In this document: positions 53,161 to 59,798 of the stretch, in pieces
Numbering within the stretch: the first letter of the stretch is position 1
Layout of the letters: each line of letters starts with the position of its first letter
Origin: UBA1206 sp045600105
Lineage (GTDB): Bacteria; Bacillota; Clostridia; Oscillospirales; CAG-382
DNA: 64,000 nucleotides
Direction: 5' to 3'
Assembly: GCA_045600105.1 (NCBI GenBank)
Contig: JAZRXG010000006.1
Location: 1 to 64,000 of the forward strand
Notes under the pieces: model-generated
Told to the model about the DNA's origin: nothing
Databases searched by the model: none
Seen by the model: the letters and a program-made list of their open reading frames with translations, nothing else
Translations under genes and position numbers: made by a program

Positions 53161-53793
53161 ATGAAAGTGATCAAATTGAATACCCGCATCAGATACGATG
53201 ACAGTACGAATGATATTGTGATCGATTTTGATGAAGACGCGGAACAATACACGATCCATTTATGCGAACCCGAATTATACGAATCCGATTTTACGGAAAA
53301 CGTGTTTCATTTGGGGTATCGTTTTTCGGACGAGACATCCTCTCGGACTTGCGCAAAGTTTACGGATTGGCTGGACGGGACGCTTAAAACCCGTCCTTTC
53401 AAAGCAGAATACGAACAAATTATCTGCAAGCCTCTTAAATTACTGGATAAGTCAGTGGGATTAAAAAATTTTAAGTGTTTCGTATATCCTAAATCAGATA
53501 TGAGTGCGTTAGTAAGCAATATGATTGATTACTGTGAGGATATGTGCCAGCACAATACTTTTGGCATAACGATCGAGTCATTAAAAGATCCGCCGTGTCG
53601 TCTGACCGCCGATGATCCTTATACCAAAGCGCATAAGATTTTGTCGGAAAATAATAAAATACTTATTATCGAAGATATAAATGCCACGGGATCTTCATTG
53701 AAGGAATTGATCGGGATCGTAAGAAGTATCAATCCGAGATCGGAAATTTATATTTTTACCCTTGTTTGCAATGATACACACATAAAGAAATAG
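53161..53793 (+). CDS. phosphoribosyltransferase-like protein, AT-rich
   Basis: 210 residues. The C-terminal part carries the PRTase pattern ILIIEDINATGSSLKEL near residues 164-180 (two acidic residues, then T-G-S/T), as in ComF-type and nucleotide-salvage PRTases. The first about 110 residues match nothing I know. Base composition is more AT-rich than in neighbours on either side, and the ATG at 53161 lacks a clear ribosome site. A perfect hairpin terminator follows. Its position suggests insertion at the end of the preceding operon. A nucleotide-related or phage-defence role is conceivable but unproven. Confidence 0.6.
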   Translation: MKVIKLNTRIRYDDSTNDIVIDFDEDAEQYTIHLCEPELYESDFTENVFHLGYRFSDETSSRTCAKFTDWLDGTLKTRPFKAEYEQIICKPLKLLDKSVGLKNFKCFVYPKSDMSALVSNMIDYCEDMCQHNTFGITIESLKDPPCRLTADDPYTKAHKILSENNKILIIEDINATGSSLKELIGIVRSINPRSEIYIFTLVCNDTHIKK

Positions 53794-53807
53794 ATGTAAA
53801 AAAATAC

Positions 53808-53838
53808 GCGGCATATCGTTCTGATATGCCGCTGTTTT
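53808..53838. terminator. terminator between convergent accessory genes
   Basis: Arms GCGGCATATC and GATATGCCGC around GTTCT, followed by TGTTTT on the plus strand and A-rich sequence on the other side. Confidence 0.8.
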
Positions 53839-53848
53839 GTAAGTTTTT

Positions 53849-54439
53849 TTATTTAAATTTATATCCGCACTTCCAACAAACATCGTTACCGAGAAGATTT
53901 TTCGAACCACATCGCGGACACTTTTTCAAATATTCGCTTGATTCTGCTGTAGGGGGCTGATTTTCGTCTGTCGAAACTTGCGCACTGACATTAAATTTGT
54001 ATCCGCAGCTTAAACATACTTCATTGAAATACGGATTTTCCTGACTGCATTGCGGGCATTTTTTAACTTGTACTTTGCCGTTAAATCTGTTTTTGAAATC
54101 ATATGTGTCGGTTTGAGATGAAGTTGTATTTTGATCATTATTATATTTCTGAATAAAATCCTCAGCAGATACTTTTACCACGATTTTTTCGTTTCTTATC
54201 ATATCTTCTATATTTTCGACCGATTCAATAAGTGTACCGAATCCGGCTAAAATGCCGTAAAGAATAATTCCGCCAAGCGAACCTATAAAAATAACACCTA
54301 ATCCCCAATAATTGTCATCGTCCAAAAGCAGACTTCCGAAAATAAAACAACTTAATATGTCAAGAATCAATAAAATATAAGCTAAAATTCTTAATCCTTT
54401 TCCGATGTTTTTTTGATTATAACCGTACGGGTTTATCAT
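53849..54439 (-). CDS. membrane protein with two C-terminal zinc ribbons
   Basis: 196 residues. Two hydrophobic segments (about 17-38 and 44-68) are followed by a helical linker and two zinc-ribbon units, each with CPxC-x(9-13)-CxxC spacing (CPQC...CLSC near 127-145 and CPRC...CWKC near 174-190). Base composition is AT-rich. GGAGGAAAG precedes the ATG and the gene has its own promoter. Function unknown. Confidence 0.75.
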   Translation of the reverse strand: MINPYGYNQKNIGKGLRILAYILLILDILSCFIFGSLLLDDDNYWGLGVIFIGSLGGIILYGILAGFGTLIESVENIEDMIRNEKIVVKVSAEDFIQKYNNDQNTTSSQTDTYDFKNRFNGKVQVKKCPQCSQENPYFNEVCLSCGYKFNVSAQVSTDENQPPTAESSEYLKKCPRCGSKNLLGNDVCWKCGYKFK

Positions 54440-54492
54440 ACTTTTTCTTTCCTCCGAATTTATGCGTTTTGCATAATTATTTTGTTTTGTTC

Positions 54493-54521
54493 AGTATATC
54501 ATTATGTTCTTACTTTGTCAA
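54493..54521 (-). promoter_or_regulatory. promoter of the double zinc-ribbon gene
   Basis: On the minus strand TTGACA (54516-54521) and TATACT (54493-54498) with a 17 bp spacer, right after the terminator of the preceding operon. Confidence 0.75.
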
Positions 54522-54522
54522 C

Positions 54523-54560
54523 AAAAAGCTCTTACGTTTCTGAAGCGTAAGAGCCTTTTT
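54523..54560. terminator. terminator of the oxoamine-synthase operon
   Basis: Arms GCTCTTACG and CGTAAGAGC around a 9 nt loop, with A-run and T-run outside. On the minus strand it follows the stop of the fusion gene. Confidence 0.85.
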
Positions 54561-54564
54561 CATC

Positions 54565-57500
54565 TTAATCTCTCGGGGGGAGAGTTATATTCAGTTCCTT
54601 TGCTGCCTTCTCGAGAATGTTCATCGCGTTAACGATCTGCTCGGGTTTATGGTCGGAAATGACGCAGAAGCGGAGTCTCGCCTTGCCCTTGGGAACGGCG
54701 GGATAAACGGCGGGCGGTACGAACACGCCCATTTCCATCAGCTTGTTCGAAAGCAGATAGGCGTTCTCGTCGCTGCCGACGAGGATGGGGATTATCGCGG
54801 TTTTGCCCGCGAGGCAGGTGTTGAAATTATGCTTTTCGCATTCCTTCATAAAGACGTCGATGTTGCGTCTCATATTCTCCATGATGCTCGGGTCGCGTTT
54901 GAGGAGTCTGATAGCTTCGAGACTCGCGCCCGCGAGCGCCGGAGACATACCGACCGAGAAGACGAAGCCGGGGACGTTGTAACGGAAATACTCGATGATG
55001 GGACGGGGGCCGGCGACATATCCGCCGCAGGTGCCGAGACCTTTGGAAAGAGTGCCCATCTTGATGTCGATATCCCTGCCGTCGAGCCCGAAATACTCGT
55101 CAACACCGCCGCCGGTCTTACCGATGACGCAAGCCGAGTGCGCTTCGTCGACCATGAGGAAGCAGCCGTATTTCTTTTTGAGCGCGACGTACTCGGGAAT
55201 GGGAGCGATGTCGCCGTCCATGCTGTAAACGCCTTCGACGACTATGAGCACCTTGGAATATTTGTCGCGGAGATTCTTCAGTATCTCTTCGAGCGCTTTA
55301 TGATCGTTATGAGGGAACGCCTTTGAGTCGGCGTCCGAAAGGCGGCAGCCTTCGTGGACGGAATTGTGGATGATGGCGTCGTAGAGGATAAGGTCGCCTT
55401 TGACGCAGAAGTTGCCGACTATCGTTACGTTGGTGGAATGTCCGCCGACGAGAACGAGGGCGTCCTCGGCGTGCTTCCACTCGGCGATCTCTTTTTCGAG
55501 TTCGCGGTGAAGCATTTTTTCACCGGCGAGAAGTCTTGAACCGCTGGCGGACGTGCCGTATTTGTCTATCGCCGCTTTTGCCGCTTCGTTGACTTCTTTT
55601 CTGCCCGACATACCTACGTAGTTATACGAGCCGAAGTTGAGAACCTCCCTGCCGTCCATCAGCGACGTATCCTTGAGCGGTGATTCGTGGCAGATGAAAT
55701 ACGGGTTTTTCGCCTTTTCCATATCGGCAAAACGGGTCACAAAATTCTTGTATTCTTCACTTTCGGTAAAATCGTTGACCTTTACGACTTCGTTCTTTTC
55801 TTCTCCCTTTATTTCTTCGCCTTCGCGGAGCTTGGCGACTACGTTCGCGAGGTCGCTCACGGTGGTGCAGTATTCGTACGCTTCCTCGGGTATCTGGATG
55901 CCGAACTCGGATTCGACTTTTATAAGCGCGCCTATCCTGTGCAGGCTGTCGCCGCCGAGGTCGTCGGTGAAAGTGGAATCGTCCTTTATAAGGTCAATAT
56001 CGATGTCAAGCTCCTCGGCGAAGCATTCCTTTATCTTCTGCCTGATGCTTTCATCGGCGTTTGCGGACGGAACGAACATCTTCGTATTCACGGCTGCGGT
56101 CTTTTCACTTTCGTTGTTTTCGGTCTTTTCGTTCTTCACTACGTTGTAAGTAACCACGTTTTCACCGACAGAAAGGTTCTTGTATCTGATCTTTCCGTTT
56201 TCCACGCCGTCGCGTATTGCCGCGCGTTTGACTTTGATGGTGCTTGCCGTCGGAAGCTCGTCGCTCGTGACAAGTATCATTCTGGCGCGTTTGAGCGGGC
56301 GCAGCGTTCTGTTGCGCTTGTCGATCTGAGACGCGAGTTTTGTTAGGAAGATATTATCCTCGTATTTGTCTCCCACGTTCAGAATGAGCGTCACGAGTTC
56401 GTCATTGTTCTTCTTGAGTCCGAAAACGGCAAGCTGTTCGACGCCTTCGATTCCCGCGAAGGTATCCTCGATCTCATCGGGATAAACGTTTTCGCCCGAT
56501 TCACCGATGATGACGTCCTTGATGCGTCCTTCTATCCACATTCTGCCCTTGTCGCCTATCCTCACGACGTCACCCGTCGCGAACCAGCCGTCCTCGTCAA
56601 GAGAAGGAGGAAGCATGATGCCGTTTTCGAGTCTGCCGATGTGCATGGCGTTGCACTTTATGCGGAGCTCGCCTCTGTTCGGGTCGTTTCCGTCGGGGAT
56701 TATCTTGTATTCGGATATCGGGAGCGGAAGTCCGACGCTGCCCGAAAGGCGGGTCTTAAGGTCTATCTTGTTTTCGTAAGACGTTATGGCGGTCTCGGTC
56801 ATGCCGAATCCCACGGTCACGGCGTAGCCGAGCGCGTTGACGGTCTTGAGATGTTTTTCGGGCACGTGAGCGCCGCCGACGACTATCTGCATCATGCTGT
56901 CGCCGAACAGATTGGAGTTGACGGACCTGAACAGTTTTTTGCCGACCTTGAGTCCCCATCTCGGGTTTATCCTCTGGCAGGTCAGCGACAGCCACGACAT
57001 GAATTTGAACGCCGTCCTCTTGAAGAACGACTGCTCGGAAACCTTTTTGGTGATGGTATTCGATATGGAATTCACGAGGAGCGGAACGGTCAGTATCATC
57101 TGAGCGCCGCATTTGCGGCAGGTCTCCATGATGGTCTGAGGCGCTCTGTCCTTAAGATATATCTGCGGATAGTTCTGGAACGGGGTCGTTATGACGTTGG
57201 TGAGGATGCCGAATATATGATTGAGCGGAAGGAAGCTCACCGTCTTTATTTCGCCCGCGCCTTCATAGGTAAGGCAGGGGTACGGCTGATGATGCGAAAA
57301 GCCTATCGCCTGACGGCACATCGCTTCGCCGTTATAAACGTATACCCTCGACGTCGAGGTGGTCCCCGAAGTGCAGGCGGCAACGAGGTCAGCCCAATCG
57401 GGCTTATAGGACGCCGAAGGCGCGTCTGCGCTCCCCATGACTTCTTCCGGGGTCAGCTGGGCGTAAGGAAGCGCACGCTTTCTGCGGATGACGAGCGAAT

Positions 57501-57849
57501 CGGCGCCCGCCTGCTTCATAAGGTGATCGATGCCCTTGTCGTCGAGCGACGGATCGAGAAGCAGCGCTTTGCGTCCGGAAGCCAAGAGTCCCCAGAAAAT
57601 TATGGGCCATTCCTTGCAGGTGTCCACGGCGATACCCGTCCAGCCGTCCTTTTTGCCGAAACCGAGCTTTTGTATATTTTCAGATACGGCAAACGAACGG
57701 TTCTCGAGACAGGCGTAATCGTACGTCTTGACTTCTCCGTCCTCGAGCCATATCGCGAACGTCTTTTCTTTTTCGAGGCAGAGCACCTCGAACAAATGTC
57801 TGAAATTCAATTCTTTTTCAAGTAATGCGGTTTTTTCTGCCCAGGTCAT
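54565..57849 (-). CDS. fused acyl-AMP ligase / acyl carrier protein / alpha-oxoamine synthase
   Basis: 1094 residues with three enzymes in one chain. Residues about 1-590: an AMP-forming ligase (A3 motif ACTSGTTSTSR near 158, WFATGDVVRIGDKGRMWIEGR, and PTASTIKVKR with the C-terminal lysine). Residues about 615-695: an acyl carrier protein with LGGDSLHRI, Ser635 being the phosphopantetheine site. Residues about 715-1090: a PLP-dependent alpha-oxoamine synthase like serine palmitoyltransferase, KBL and BioF (YNYVGMSG, GSRLLAG, VDEAHSACVIG, and TLSKGLGTCGG with Lys936 as the PLP lysine). The expected reaction is fatty acid activation, loading on the carrier, and decarboxylative condensation with an amino acid. 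GAAGGAG precedes the ATG at 57849, which overlaps the upstream stop. The A3 motif ends in Arg, not Lys. Confidence 0.88.
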   Translation of the reverse strand: MTWAEKTALLEKELNFRHLFEVLCLEKEKTFAIWLEDGEVKTYDYACLENRSFAVSENIQKLGFGKKDGWTGIAVDTCKEWPIIFWGLLASGRKALLLDPSLDDKGIDHLMKQAGADSLVIRRKRALPYAQLTPEEVMGSADAPSASYKPDWADLVAACTSGTTSTSRVYVYNGEAMCRQAIGFSHHQPYPCLTYEGAGEIKTVSFLPLNHIFGILTNVITTPFQNYPQIYLKDRAPQTIMETCRKCGAQMILTVPLLVNSISNTITKKVSEQSFFKRTAFKFMSWLSLTCQRINPRWGLKVGKKLFRSVNSNLFGDSMMQIVVGGAHVPEKHLKTVNALGYAVTVGFGMTETAITSYENKIDLKTRLSGSVGLPLPISEYKIIPDGNDPNRGELRIKCNAMHIGRLENGIMLPPSLDEDGWFATGDVVRIGDKGRMWIEGRIKDVIIGESGENVYPDEIEDTFAGIEGVEQLAVFGLKKNNDELVTLILNVGDKYEDNIFLTKLASQIDKRNRTLRPLKRARMILVTSDELPTASTIKVKRAAIRDGVENGKIRYKNLSVGENVVTYNVVKNEKTENNESEKTAAVNTKMFVPSANADESIRQKIKECFAEELDIDIDLIKDDSTFTDDLGGDSLHRIGALIKVESEFGIQIPEEAYEYCTTVSDLANVVAKLREGEEIKGEEKNEVVKVNDFTESEEYKNFVTRFADMEKAKNPYFICHESPLKDTSLMDGREVLNFGSYNYVGMSGRKEVNEAAKAAIDKYGTSASGSRLLAGEKMLHRELEKEIAEWKHAEDALVLVGGHSTNVTIVGNFCVKGDLILYDAIIHNSVHEGCRLSDADSKAFPHNDHKALEEILKNLRDKYSKVLIVVEGVYSMDGDIAPIPEYVALKKKYGCFLMVDEAHSACVIGKTGGGVDEYFGLDGRDIDIKMGTLSKGLGTCGGYVAGPRPIIEYFRYNVPGFVFSVGMSPALAGASLEAIRLLKRDPSIMENMRRNIDVFMKECEKHNFNTCLAGKTAIIPILVGSDENAYLLSNKLMEMGVFVPPAVYPAVPKGKARLRFCVISDHKPEQIVNAMNILEKAAKELNITLPPRD

Positions 57850-58676
57850 TTTTTCTTCTCCTTCGGTGCGTAGTAATTTGCAATGATCCTGTCGAAAGTT
57901 CTTGACGGGAGTATTTTTTTGAGCCATACGGACGAACGCTGCGTGAGCGTCGCGACGATCCTGCGTGAAGGCGGAGTCTTTTTTGAAAGAAGCTTGCAGA
58001 CCGCTTTGGCGATCTTCGTCTGTTCCATTCCGTTCGATTCGTCGTGATGGATCTTTTCCGTGCCTGCCTTGTAATATTCGGCGTAAGGCGAAGAAGCGTC
58101 TTCGGAAAGTGCCGCTTTCTTGCGGTATTTGTCGCTTCCTCCTCTGCAGTCGCCGGGTTCGATAACGGTGACGTAAACGCCGAACCGCTCAGTCTCCTGA
58201 CAAAGCGCTTCGCTCCATCCCTCAACGGCGTGCTTGGAGGCGGTGTATGCCCCCTGGAACGGAATGGCGAGCAGCCCGTTGATGGACGAAAAGTTGATTA
58301 TTCTTCCGTATCCCTGCTTTCTGAAATAAGGCAGCACCGCCTGAACGGTTCTGACATCCCCGAGAAAATTGGTGTTCAATATCGAAGAAAGTTCGTCTGC
58401 CGGAACCTCCTCACAAGAGCCCATCGTGAAGAAAGCCGCACAGTTCACGAGAGCGAAAAGCTCTCCGCATTCATTTATTATGCCGTCGACGGCGTTTTTA
58501 ACGCATTTTTCGTCGGTTACGTCAAGATACACGCCTTTGCACAAAGCCGGCGGTTCAGCACCGTTTCCGAACGATCTTGCGCCCGCGTATACGTTGTATC
58601 CGTTCGACGCGAGGTATTCGGCGACTGCTCTTCCGAGTCCGGAAGAAGCACCGGAAACGAGAACGTTTTTGTTCAT
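57846..58676 (-). CDS. short-chain dehydrogenase, possible 3-keto reductase
   Basis: 276 residues, classical SDR. The cofactor motif is SGASSGLGRAVA near residue 8, a conserved Asn lies in NTNFLG near 101, the catalytic Ser is in NFSSINGLLA and the YxxxK is YTASKHAVEGW near 150. Length and layout match 17-beta-HSD and 3-ketosphinganine-reductase-like SDRs. It is the first gene of the operon, with AAGGAGG before the ATG, and its stop overlaps the start of the oxoamine-synthase fusion (ATGA). Reduction of the ketone made by that enzyme is the natural proposal. Confidence 0.88.
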   Translation of the reverse strand: MNKNVLVSGASSGLGRAVAEYLASNGYNVYAGARSFGNGAEPPALCKGVYLDVTDEKCVKNAVDGIINECGELFALVNCAAFFTMGSCEEVPADELSSILNTNFLGDVRTVQAVLPYFRKQGYGRIINFSSINGLLAIPFQGAYTASKHAVEGWSEALCQETERFGVYVTVIEPGDCRGGSDKYRKKAALSEDASSPYAEYYKAGTEKIHHDESNGMEQTKIAKAVCKLLSKKTPPSRRIVATLTQRSSVWLKKILPSRTFDRIIANYYAPKEKKK

Positions 58677-58708
58677 ACAGCAAAGCCTCCTTTTTTCGGA
58701 ACGTAGGC

Positions 58709-58736
58709 ATTATAACATTTCACGAAAATAAGTCAA
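58709..58736 (-). promoter_or_regulatory. promoter of the SDR/oxoamine-synthase operon
   Basis: On the minus strand TTGACT (58731-58736) and TATAAT (58709-58714) with a 16 bp spacer. Confidence 0.78.
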
Positions 58737-58745
58737 GGCGAACTC

Positions 58746-58773
58746 TTGATTTTTCCTTATAAAATGGTATAAT
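58746..58773 (+). promoter_or_regulatory. promoter of the PHP-domain gene
   Basis: TTGATT at 58746-58751 and TATAAT at 58768-58773 with a 16 bp spacer. It is divergent from the SDR promoter, with only about 10 bp between -35 boxes. The leader is about 77 nt long. Confidence 0.65.
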
Positions 58774-58856
58774 AAACCATAAAAATCCCTTTAATTTACT
58801 CTTAATTCGTAAAGTTGGGATCACACTGTTAATAACCGTTAAAAAAGGAGAACGTT

Positions 58857-59798
58857 ATGAAAAAATTCTTATTGCCGGACAAAAAACAGTACAGAGCGAA
58901 CCTTCACTGCCATTCGACTCTTTCCGACGGACGCTTCACTGTTGAGCAGCTCAAGGAAGCGTACAAGTCGCACGGGTATTCCATACTCGCCTACTCCGAC
59001 CACAACAAGCTCATTCCGCACAACGATCTTGCCGACGACGGTTTTCTGCCCATAACCTCGATCGAGATAGATATGACGGAATACGCCCCCAACTGGCTTT
59101 ACGCGAGAACGTATCACATAAACTTCTTCTCGAAGGACAAAAACAGGACAGAACTCATCCACGTTGACAGAGCGTACGACGTGAACGTCGCGAACGATAT
59201 GATAGAGCGTGCCGCCAAGGAAGGCTTTATCGCACAGTACAACCATCCGCGCTGGTCGCTGCAGCAGCCGGACGATTTCCTGCCGCTCAAAGGGCTGACG
59301 CTTTTCGAGACCTTCAACACCGGCTGCGAGATCGAGATGGCAAACGGATACGCCGATTACGAATACGAGCTTATGCTGACCAAAGGCAGCCGCGTGTTCC
59401 CGTCCTGCACCGACGACAACCACGACGCGACGACCGACCTTGATTCGCCCTATAACGATTCGTTCGGCGGATTCGATATGATATGTATGGACGGTCTCGG
59501 CTACGACGAGTTTTTCAAAGCAGTCGAAAAAGGCGATATGTACGCGTCCACCGGTCCCGAGATAAAGGCGCTTTACGTTGAAGACGGCAAAATACACATC
59601 GAGTGCACTCCGGCGAAAACGATAATGCTCCGTACCGACGGGCGTCTCAGCGGACCCGTTCATTCGAATAGCTGTGACCTTACTTCCCACGACTTCGTTA
59701 TCCCCGCCGACGATTCGTGGAGCTTTATTCGTTTTGAGGTATGGGACGACAAGGGCAAAGCTTTCACCCGCGCTTACGACGTAAGTGAAATAAGATGA
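58857..59798 (+). CDS. PHP-domain metal-dependent phosphoesterase
   Basis: 313 residues, cytosolic. The PHP motif I is LHCHSTLSDGRF near residue 17, followed by YSDHNKL (motif II), SIEIDMT, AQYNHPRWS and a TDDNHDA stretch, which give the histidines and acidic residues of a trinuclear metal site. Known relatives remove phosphate from small molecules or short nucleotides. The last about 80 residues form a beta-rich extension. AAGGAG is upstream of the ATG. Its stop overlaps the start of the glycosidase-like lipoprotein gene. Confidence 0.88.
   Translation: MKKFLLPDKKQYRANLHCHSTLSDGRFTVEQLKEAYKSHGYSILAYSDHNKLIPHNDLADDGFLPITSIEIDMTEYAPNWLYARTYHINFFSKDKNRTELIHVDRAYDVNVANDMIERAAKEGFIAQYNHPRWSLQQPDDFLPLKGLTLFETFNTGCEIEMANGYADYEYELMLTKGSRVFPSCTDDNHDATTDLDSPYNDSFGGFDMICMDGLGYDEFFKAVEKGDMYASTGPEIKALYVEDGKIHIECTPAKTIMLRTDGRLSGPVHSNSCDLTSHDFVIPADDSWSFIRFEVWDDKGKAFTRAYDVSEIR

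Noticed and set aside
56641..57825. 394-residue plus-strand frame
   Set aside because: It is antisense to the ligase part of the fusion gene and has no domain or ribosome site.
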